Part shown: positions 32,001-44,000 of the stretch, piece after piece
Layout of the letters: each line of letters starts with the position of its first letter
Numbering within the stretch: position 1 is the first letter of the stretch
NCBI GenBank assembly: GCA_007844125.1
Contig: CM017563.1
Coordinates: 13,988,325 to 14,052,324, forward strand
Length of the DNA: 64,000 nucleotides
Direction of reading: 5' to 3'
DNA from: Sinonovacula constricta
Taxonomy: Eukaryota; Mollusca; Bivalvia; Cardiida; Solecurtidae
Notes under the pieces: generated by a model
Database searches by the model: none
Told to the model about the DNA's origin: nothing
What the model saw: the letters and a program-made list of their open reading frames with translations, nothing else
Translations under genes and position numbers: made by a program

Positions 32001-35000
32001 AAGTTATGTTATTGATTGTATTATTTTATATTTTGTTAATAACCCACTTATATTTACATCTAAATGTAAAGGTCCACTGACATGTTGCTACATTTTTATA
32101 AGCAAATTGTGCAGATCCTGATCAGACCTCCCAGGAGCTGCCTGAGAGGAAGCAAAACTATTTGCCTAAGCATATCAACAAGTGCTTAGCAGGATTCATA
32201 CTTAGAAGGCTAAGAATGATTTTATGCTTTAGAAGGCTAAGAATGATTTTATGCTTACCAGACTAAGAAAGATTTCATGCTTAAGAAGGCTGAGGATGTC
32301 ATGCTTTGTAAGCTTAAGTTTGGTTTAAGGATAAAATAATTTCATACTAAGACTGATTTCATGCTTCATGCTTAGAGGGCTGAAAAGGATTTCATGCTTA
32401 GCAGGGTAAGAATTATTTCATATTTAAAGTATGACTTACTCCAGTGGTAGCTCAGGTATATTCCTGAAGTATTTTGGGATCTGTGGCTCAATTCTCTGAG
32501 AAATGATAGATCTGTACCTCTCCAAGATCGCTGTCTATAAGGGATAGAATTTAATAATTGAATTTAGTTAAGCATCACTCATAAGTAGTGATCACATCAC
32601 AAGATTCAAATTTTGTAAGACGGCATTCTTAGAACAACTGATTATAATTACAAATACTCTGTACATAAATATTTGAAATAAAGTAGGAAAAATATAATTA
32701 TATCACAACCAGCCAATAAGTTGAAGATTATTAGTCATACTCATTTATTTTCTATCAATTTAGTTACAAATGTAAAACAAACAGAAACACAAATATTGGG
32801 TCATAGCACTGTATGCAACTTTTGCACTGTATGCAGATTTTTACTATTGCCTACTGGCTGAACTAGTCTTCATGAAAGAAATTTAAAAATACAGGACCTT
32901 TGGTCCACCAAGCTGGCAACATCTGAACCAGTATGATTTTGGCATTTAGACAGTTGGTAAGCTAACCGAGGTGTTACCTGTGGTTTGTTCAGTAAAGCTG
33001 TAATATGTTGTTAAATTTAGTATGTATGTTTTCATAATATTTCAGAATTTTGAAAATGATGTGCCTGAAAAATCTGGCGGACAATCGGACCATTTTACTA
33101 TAAAAATTTAATGGACCGACAGAGATTTTGGTCGACTCGGGCCACAGTACACCGGGCTTTGTCGAAGACTGAGCTGAAATGAACAGGAGTGCATGCACAT
33201 AGGCAGTTACAGTTGCTGGGTAAAAACCTTTACATCAGCCCTCATGTGAGGTCAACATGATCTGTAAGCCAATAACTGTTGCCTATGGAAGTTACCTGTG
33301 TAATTTACTTGTCTGCATTAGGTCATATACCATAAGCAAATATCATAACAATGTATTCATGTCCAAAAGATAACTTGATAGTAAACTGTAACTGAATGGC
33401 TGCAAACCATTTTGGAATACTGAACGCAGAACCAGGTGTAAATTCAAGATCAAATTGTAACACTTTTTAGAAGAGAAAGCGTTTCTACTTGTGCCGCAGA
33501 GGCAAGGGTTTAGGTATTTGTCTCATACTTTGCCTTGAAATTCCCATTAACAAAAGCAGGTCGTTGAGAAGAAAAAATTAATTTATGTAAGACAGAGATA
33601 AAAGTTGATTCAGGCTGTCAGCCAGGTCTTCTCTGTAAATAATTTTGCAACAAACATAGGAGTTTTTGATAGTTTTGAGGTAAAATATAGGATTTTCCAA
33701 CTTAAAATAGTTTTGCATTTACTGGCATTTAAACTAACAATATTCTTACCTGTACACTTACTGTTTCTACAATAATCAATGTCAAAAATGTCTACCATAA
33801 AAATGAAGAAAACCATTAACTTTGAACAACAGCATCATAATCCAGCCAGAAGGTCGCTGCAAAGCACATCACCATCATCTGAATGGTCACCTAAAAGAAT
33901 GTCCTATTGCACTGCCTTGCAAGGTGACCATACAGATGATGAAGAGGAGCAAAACAGCATTGTCTGAAGGATTGTGATGCTGTTGCAGGCATAAAATTCT
34001 CTTACTTGTGAAAAAAGAAGGCAAAAATAAAAGTATCAAAGCAATATATTTACTCTCCTCATTTATTGGCGACAAATTTACTAACAAATATCTAAAATAA
34101 TTAATAATTATTAAAATATTAAAATATATAAGGAGTCTCTTAAAAAATATAGAAAAATATAGGAGGTATTTTTCAGAATATAGGATTTTGATCCAAAACA
34201 TAGGAGAAATAATAGAATATTGGAAATAGTTGACAGCCTGTGATATGTGTAAAGCTCCATTTGACTGACACCCGAAGCTGACCTACCTCACCCTCTATCA
34301 GGAACTTCTTGTCATTTGTCATCTTTTGAAGCACGAATGGAATCTTCCACATTGTTGGGAAACCCAGTCCAGTCATCAGCTGAAAAGATATTGTACAATG
34401 CAGGCTTGTGTGTAATGCTTACCAATTTTGTTAAAGGCAATGGAATGGCCTTCTTTGAGTGCATATTGCTGACTTTTTTTTATTAAAATACTAATCAGCT
34501 AAAATAATGTTAACGATCAAGTTTAGTGCACTCTTACAGCAAACAATCCATGTGAATGTGATACTAAGACATAACAGAAGGTAAAATAGATTAAATAGAA
34601 ATCACTATTTTGTGGTGCAAGCATGTATAATATTCTTATTTAATATTTTGGTTTTAAACTAGGGTAACAAGTTTTCAAGGCATGTGACTTGACTGCATGC
34701 TGGTTATCACAATAATTTAAAAACTTAGAAAAAAATATGATTTCCAAATTCTAAATCATAAACCATGCTTGGCCTTGTCAAAATCAAAAAAGCAACAAAA
34801 TATCTGTTTTTTTGCAGGGCTGCCTGAGGTGAAGTGGTAGAGTCACTCATTTCGAATTCCAGTGACTTCTTAACCCCTAACCTCTTTGGTTTCAGTCCCA
34901 TTCAGAGCAAAGGACTTAATGTGGAAAGGTCTTTCAATTGTCAGTCCGTGTGCCGGTGGTTCTACTCAAACATTTTTCTAGGGTGTTCCCCCACCAAAGT

Positions 35001-38000
35001 AGCTGAATGTCACAATAATAATCATAGTTGGTCATTGAGAAATATTTGAAAAAGTAAACAAGCACCTTGCGGATCTGTCGAGTGATTCTTTCTACCTCTG
35101 AGATGCCCATTTTATGCACTTCCTCTGGACTGATATTCAGTGACAGATGCCATCTTAGTGCGTCACGGTAATGAACACGTCCATTTGGCTCCGTGCTGAG
35201 CCCAAGGCCAGGGCGTGTGGCCGGAATGTACTTCTGTAAAATAAGACAAGAGAAATTTTACAGCAAATGTAAAATATTAAGTATGCAAGTTAACATGATA
35301 TGCAAATGTACCAATTTAAATTTTTTAACAACAGAACAATATACACCTTTTCTTGAAGTCTTAAACAGTAGAATAACATTAGTTCAGTGAAATTCCATCA
35401 CATGTATTTCTGTACTTTACTAAGTAAGAATAACTGTTTATATTTGCTTTTATTATTACTATCGCTAAAATGGTTTTCTGAAATAGCGAAATGTATATGC
35501 TCATTACATAATTAAATATAAAAAAAAATCAGCTCCTTTTATCAACCAGCAATGTTGTATGCTACTATGTATTACGTATCGTCATATTATATAGTTTTGT
35601 ACACTGTGCATGCTACTGTTACACTCATGTATTTGTAGTTCCTGTACTGAAAGGCCTAATGGCCTATTATATTAAAAAAACTATATCTATATTGACCATT
35701 TTTACTACATAATGGGGAAGAATATTTCCATACCTTATTTTCCTACCTCAACTTTTTATTCTGCTACCAATATGAACTACTGTTACATCAAAATATTTTT
35801 TAATTAAGTATAATTCTTTCTGTACACAAAATTAGCAACTGTACAAGATTAACACAACTTTTTGTCTGACCCTCAAAGCTACAGTAAAGAATATTACCTG
35901 TTTTGTCAGGTCTTTCTATTTTATTCAATGGTATATAGCCAGTCTCTTGAAGTCATGCAGCAAGAGTATTGCATTATCCATAAAATAAAAGCATTCTCAT
36001 TGACATTGACTAATACCATATGTTAATATGCCAGGCTAATATTTTTGCCAGTTAATATCATATGCTATATCTCATTAGGTTATAATGTCTTACATATTTT
36101 TGTCACTGTATCTGAGAGTATAGCTTATTGTCACACAAGCAGGAATAATTATAACAAATGTTTTACCTCTTCGATAAATACTTTAATCTCCTTGAACTTC
36201 TCATAGACATTGAGAATTGCTCTCTTTAGTCGAATACTGACATAGCTCCTGTAGGGATAAAAACAAAACAATTGTTTTCATTATTAATAAAGAATTCTTA
36301 TTATACCATGAATTTAACATCATAAAACAATTCTTTTGTTATAAGAATTGACAATGAACAATTCTTTTGTTTCTTTTATTCTTTTGAAATTCAGTTTTCC
36401 ATGCTGACTCACTGTCAACATTTTGTCAAAGAAATTAAGTGTTTCAGTTTCACACATCTATACTCTCTTTTCTTATTGTTATGTACACAAGTATGCTTGG
36501 CAGTGAACTATGTGCGAGCTATTATTAAATCCTATCAAGCATATTACCATATGTAATTTCATTATAAATATTTATCATGCCATGTAGAATCTGTTACATA
36601 TCATAAAAAAATTATAAATCTCATTCTTGATTGAGTGTAGGGTTTATCATCCCATACACAGTATTTCAGTTATCTGGAGAGGGTGTCCATTTAAGGCAGA
36701 TACAGTCCTGCCTTCACAGTGATCACCTGGCATGATACCACACCCAGTCACATTATTCTGATATCGGGCCAGCCTGTCATGGAACTACGCTAATAATTGC
36801 TTGAGTGTTAGAAAGAGAGCTATACCATTACCATTTTAAACGACTTTGGTATATCGTAGCCCGGGATCGAACCCGGGGCCTTCCATACCTGGACTCATTC
36901 TTGTATATTGTTTTCTTTGTAAACAAAAAATAAAAATTTACAAGGAAATACACTTATCTGATATTTACTTTTATTTATCTAGATACAGATAATTACCTCA
37001 TATACAAATATGAAGGAAACAGAGAGTGTGTTAGAGTTGTTACCAAAGTTAGAAAATAATCTAATTGGCAAAACACTTACTTGTCACTCTCATTATTGAA
37101 GAGAATGTTTGCAAACTTGTTGTACGGTCTGTAGAGTTCTGACTGCATTGGGTCGGTAGTTTCTACAATGGCTTCTATCTGCTCAGGAATTCGGGACTGG
37201 AACAGAGAGAAATTTGTTGTTTTGTAAATCAAAGCAACATGTTTACGGTTATTCCATGTACCTATTTTAACTATTAATTAACTTGTTCTTATTTTTTAAA
37301 TGAATTCAAGCTATTTTCAGCTTTTACTAGACATCTAACAAATTTAACTTTATGCTGGTATACTTTTCACACATGCTTTTTTATCATGATTATGTTGTTA
37401 AAAAAACCTGACAAAAGGTACTGATGACCAAAAAAAAAAAAAACAACAACAACAAGAGTGTTAAAAAACTTGGAAGGTTTTCACTTATTCAGTTTGGTAA
37501 ATTTCTGCAGAAAAAAATCATACTTTAGTCTAAGCTTTGACAATTTTTCAACAGCACTCAATTTTACGACAGTAAAACTCATAAATCAACACTTAACCAT
37601 TTATTCATGTTTTATCTATAATTTTGAAAATTCAATTGACTTTGTTGTTTTTCTTTATAAGAGATAAAATGATTTTTATAAATGTATGTTCAACTTGTAA
37701 TAATAGATTTAAGGCTGAACCAGTCTACACATAATCCCTAATCAGGCAGATTCTGCTAATGATTGTGAATGGTTTGTAATGGCCTAAAATGGGGTATACA
37801 TGCAGGAAAGGGTTAAATGTTCATTCTTTTCAAATCTATAAATAAGAACGATTGGTATTCCTGCTGAAAATAGACAACGGATGCCGCAGATGAGCTAAAA
37901 CATTAGTAGTCATGTGGTTTTAGTTTACAAATAGCTATCTATGCATCGTGGCTCTGATAGGAAAAATATGTTTGTTATGATGATTGTGACATTATGGTTC

Positions 38001-41000
38001 ACTTTTCTGACTGGAGTAGGACATAAATAAACAGCATTTTGGGAGATCTGTTCAGGTAACACTGGTTTACTAAGATGTTTAATGAACATATTTTTGGTCC
38101 AAACTGTCGAATACCACCTTTAAAGGGCACTGTGACATTGACATTTGTTCAGTAAAATCCAAAAATTATACGAATCAACTACTTGCCATGACAAATGTTT
38201 TTTGTTTTTTTTCTGCACAACAATATGCCACCCTTTTTTCAATGAGAGCAAAATAACAAGTTCTTATTGTAAAAATAAAATTTAAGGTACATATTTGATT
38301 ATGGTAATTAAAATTCATGCAAGATGTGCACAAGAAGATTTAAAATTGCATTCACATAACTTTTGCTGATAGAACACTAATGTTTTTTGTTGTTTTTTTA
38401 AAATGCAGTGAGGCCGGCCCACAAGGCTGCTGCTTCTTACCACAGAACATAGATGACTACAGTTCCCCAATTCTATGGCCTTCTCAGTAAGTTCTACCAT
38501 CTGGTCCAACTGTAAGACAAAATGACAAGTGGTCAAATACTGCTTAAATGGGAACAAAAAAAGGCTGCCAAGTACATTTAATAAAGTTATTTGTGTTATT
38601 ATGCACAATTTTACAAATTTCCATATTTTATTAACATAAAACTAGGCCCTGTTGACCCCTCGAGTAGTCACAGACTTCCACTTTCCCGAGAGTATGGATG
38701 TCCTAGAATTGTTAATGATATCTCCATCCTGATAGAAGATATTTACTGGACTCAACCTCTATACAACATAAATAATAATTTGTGAATTGAATTCATGCTC
38801 ATACGTAAACTATGGAAATACAAGAAATACAAGAAAAGATCTTGGTGTCAAAATAATGTGAGGAGATGTTATGCCATGTCAGCTGTTTACAACATGCCAT
38901 CGCATTGGAGGCAGCTCTATATCAGCTTCAATAAAACACCATTTCCAGATAACTGAAAGTTGTTGGTTGGCCCTTGAACAAATAAAAACATAATGCTTTC
39001 ACCAAATACAAGCAGTTGTTACCTGGTTCGGCACGAGTTCTAGACGCCTGACGTAGTTGATAAAGTCACCTTGCGTGTCAAAGGGCATCATAAGATGGAT
39101 CCGAGACAAGTTCACTTGCCATCCTTCCAGGAAGTTGAAAGGATTCAGTGGACCATGACTGTATGAAGATAGTTAAAATTTGTTTTATTTGTTTTAATTA
39201 AGTGTTTTTCAATTCAAAATAATTTTATTTATTAGTTGAATCTGAAACAAAAGTTCTTCAACTTATAATAATCCTAGCCAATGCCTTGGGTAGAAGCAGC
39301 AAGGCTTTTTTTCACTACCAGGGGAAGGGGCCCATGCCCCATAATTTTGAGGAAAAATAGTGTGATTTCTTCCTTAAAGTGAAATGAAAATACCTGATGT
39401 AAAGTTATTTTTTGGAGAAAACTGCACAATTCTAAAGAAATTTTCTGAAGGGGAAGGTGCCTGTAAACGGCTCCTTCTAAAGAAGGAAAAACATCCTGAG
39501 CAGCAATTTGGTAGAAGTTTCCTGGATCAAAGTGCAGTAGAGACTTTCAGGACAAACCATTTGGTTTTTGGGGTGGTTTGGGGGTTCAATCCTTGGATCC
39601 TCATACTTTACTTCATCTTAATGTACTTCTTATCCATGTACACTCACTGCATGAACATTCATTAAGTAAGAAATTCACTAACTCAAGAGTTTTGGCATGT
39701 AAATTATATTTAAATCATACAGAATTGGCAAATATTTCATACATTAAAAAAAAAAGGTTACTAGTTTTATTTCTAATAGAAAACAAAAGTCAGGCTACTG
39801 TTGAAATCTCCAAATAAGACAATTCTAATGAGTACAAAATATTGTCACCAAGGTTACCAGCAGATGAGAAGTATGGTATCTACTGTGTTACCAAATAAGG
39901 TATTCTCCCTTTTACCTAGATGTCATGACGGGTTTGGAAGCGGGACACATTAACTGATGTCAAGACTTTCCACCAGTCCTAATAATTTTCATGTCATTGA
40001 GAAAACACAACAATCTTATGAGTTTTTGATCACGTTGTAATGATTATTGTAAAGCATTTGTAAAAAGGTTCATAAACTAAAAAATTACTTACTCTTTCCA
40101 TCTGTATCCAGTGATAAAAGTTTCCAACATGTTTTTCATGACATCGTAGGAGACCTTCCTGTTGGTTGACAAAGTTGCCCGATTGATTGATCGAAGTCGC
40201 CGCAGGTACTCTGTAGCTTCCTCCTATTTAACGACAAAATAAGATAATATCAATCTAAAACATCTTTAACTGTATTTTGTTGCTCAGTTATACATATGTT
40301 AACATCTTGAGAATATTTCTGTTTGTTTTTTCTGTCTGTGTAGAACCACTAGGGCGCCTTCCACAATTACAAGACGTTTTGTTTTTGTTCTAAAAATACA
40401 TTGCAGTTATGATCATTATAGCAACGTCCAGCATTTTGGTGGAAGAAGACCCCAGAAAAATGTCTGGATAGAACCACTAGCGCACCGCAAGTCAGCTGGA
40501 AGACTTTCTCACATTAAGTCTTTCACCCAGAACGGGACTTGAACCCAAGTGTTGAGAGGCTTAGCAGTCAGAGGAATTACGACAGCGACTCTACAACTGT
40601 GCCACCAAGACATAATGACTAACTTATAATTATAACTGCTCCCATCCATAAATATTTCCAAAATTGAGGCTATAAAATAAGGCTTTCCGCTCAAAACCAG
40701 GACCTTGTGAAACCTGCATTCTTAAGTGTTAAAAAGGATTTTTCACGTAAAATAATTCAACATTTGGACATTTTTACATATCACATTTTTGTTTTATCAC
40801 CTGATGATATTAAAGGCAGTTCAAATGACTACAAATGAAAGAAAAATAGCATGGTGTGTTTCAATAAAGAGAGCATGATTATTTTTTTATGATTACGAAG
40901 TGATTTAAAAAAAAAAATGTGGGGGTGGGTGGGAACCATTATTTTTGAGTCTTTATTACAGAAATATTTTGGAGTATTCTCCATATCAGTGTTTCTTTTT

Positions 41001-44000
41001 GCTTGCAAAAACAAAAAACACCAGTGTGTCATCCTTTTTCTCAATTTTGTCAAAAGCATCAATTATAGGGGTCTTGTATTTAACAGGCTTGGACAGTACT
41101 ATTTTTTTTATCTTTATTTATAGTTGCCAAATTTAAGACACATACACACACAAAAAAAACATGGTCATTTTGCACAATTACCCCTTTCTTAATTCATTCA
41201 CATCATTCACATTTTTTCATAGAGATAAGCAACCTTGTTACATCTATCAGTTGGAAAGGCTATTTAAAATGGGGTAAACAACATCAACATAATGTTGTCA
41301 TTTTGTTTTGTCTAAACTGGCTGAAGCCAGACTTGAAAGAGCCTTCAAGAAGATTTATTGGGCTTTTAACATTTTTAATGCAATGATGTGCATTTGGTGA
41401 ACTTTCATCAATTTGACCAAACCTGTAGAAAACTTTTTTAACTTGTTTTAGACAGCGAAATTTTAAAATATCACTCAAGAAATTTTCTAAGAACAACAGC
41501 AACAAAGAATGTTGTTTTCACAGTTTTATATACACCACTGACACAGTCAAGTATTCATAATGGCAACAACAATCTGTTATTGATTGCAGAAGACCCCAGA
41601 CAAATGACAGGGTAAAATACCTGCATGTTGTATGTCTTTTTACAATGAATTATTAACACTTCTTCACACTCCAAATCATGTTACTTGTTAGTTTGTAAAC
41701 AACCCAGGAGTAGCCATAATTATTTTACAACAAAAACTGTTGGTTTGTTGGGTTTAATGTCTCACCAAGAGTATTTCAGCTATCTGGAGATGGTGTCCAC
41801 TTGAAGCAGATATAGTGCTGCCTTCACTGTGTATAGCATGCCATGACACCTGGCATTATACCACACATTATCCTGACACTGAGCCAACCAGTCAGGGAAC
41901 TACCCTTATATTTGCTTAAGAGTTAGCAAAGGAGCTACACCACTACCATTCTTAATGACTTTGGTATGTCGCGGCCCGGGATCTAACCTGGGGCATCACT
42001 ACCTGGAGCCGATGCTCTACCGATTGCACTTCCAGATCCGGTCTCGAAATCAATTTCATGGTAAAACCACCTGCATGCTGTATGTCTTTTACAATAAATT
42101 ACAATGGTCTTACTTATTGGCTTATTCTTTGAGTGGCTTGACTAACTTGCTGGCTAATTATTTCATATCTTAACACTCCAAATCATAGTTTGTTTGTAAA
42201 CAACCCGTAAATTGCCATTATTTTTTCACAACAAAACCTCGTTTAGAAAAAAAAAATATGTACACAACAAGAAAATGAATGCGACCAGAAAAGCTCAGCT
42301 GGCAAAATAATTGCAATAGAGGTGAAATGGTCTTTAAACGAGAGCACCACCCAGATTAAGCCATTGCCTGCACCCCCGTTTTGTTTGTATTTTTTTCAGA
42401 CAAGGAGACTGAGCCTGGGGCCTTTAAGAAGGGGAAAATTTTTAGGCATTTTATTATATAAAGGAGGAAAATTAAGCATGTTTAACTTTTTTTGCTATCA
42501 TGCATCTTGTGAGATTATTACAGGGCCATCTCAATTTTTCTTGTTTGAAGACCTGTACTAGATTATCATAGCCGAGTTCACTCAAGCTACCTCTGTAGTC
42601 AATGATCTGCATCATTGCCTCTAATTTCTGCATTTCAGCAATAAAATATTGTAATTTTATTGGAGGCGAATTTTTATTTTGAGGGGAAGAACTAGGCTTA
42701 TTTCCAAAGGGAAGGGTCCTAGTCACTGATTTGCATTAATGCATCTAATTTCTGCATTTCAGCAATGAAATATTGAAATTTTATTGGAGGTGAATTTTCA
42801 TTTTTTGGGGAAAAACTAAGCTTATTTTTTGAGGTTATGGGGCCTTTACAGGGCCCCTTTTTGGTAAAGGCCCCCTTTTATATGAGGTAAAAACCAACCT
42901 GAGCACATATACTTAATCTTAGCCCATGAAAAATGAATAGATCAGGCCAATAATCCAGGTCCTGCTGAGACCTGTCTCACCAAATTCTGCACTATTTTTT
43001 CTTAATCAATACAGCTATAACATATTCATGACAGCGTCAGCTGATAACAAGGTTTTTAATATTAATAACTTTCTCACACATATAGTATGATGCAGTTTAA
43101 CAAGACATACCCTTGGACTAAGTAACTACGTACCATTTCAAAGGTGAGTTTGTCGTAGGAGTAGACATCAAGCTTGTCATTGTACTTGTGGCAGGCGTCC
43201 GTTGAGAACTCCGGCGAGTTCTGCATACGCCAGGAGAAGAACTCCTTAACTAGCACCTCCATTTCTGTAGTGGCCTATAGGAACATAACAAAGTATAACT
43301 TATATTTCATGATACAAAATTTCAAATAACTCGCCTCCAAACCAAAGTTATTGAGACTATACTCAATGAGCACACATATACAAACACACATCGTATAGTA
43401 AAGGAAACGCAATTTTGAGTAATGCATCATTGAATATTTTTAGAGAAAAAATCCAGCACTTCAACGATCTATCGGTCGCCTGTAAGAACATTTTTCAATA
43501 TTTTTTTAGATCAACACAAGTGAGGTGAGATTAAGTTAACAATCATGTGCGTACACAAACAATTAGTGAGTAAGAGTGATTATAAATAGAATAGAATAAG
43601 CAAAGAAGTTTTGTGACACAATATATAAAAATAGTTATGGCTTGTTCTTTAGCTATTTTGAAAAGCCTATGAATTTGTGTTCTTGGACACATTTCTTGTT
43701 TTTAAAAATGCCTTAAGAATGGACCATTTTTCTGCCTAAATGGATTAGATAAAAATTAAATTTTACCTGTATCTGCCATCATATACACCTATACCTCTAA
43801 ATAAATTTAAAAAAAAATACCCATATGAATTATATTCAACAAGTCCATAAAAAAAGTATTGATCAAAAATGAAATGAGACAGCAGAAATGACAATGACGC
43901 ATGTCTTGATATCATATACTTGTAAATCAAATATGAATTATATTTGTTAAATATTTTTGCAAGTCCTCTGAAAAGTTACTAATATGAAATAAAAAATCCA

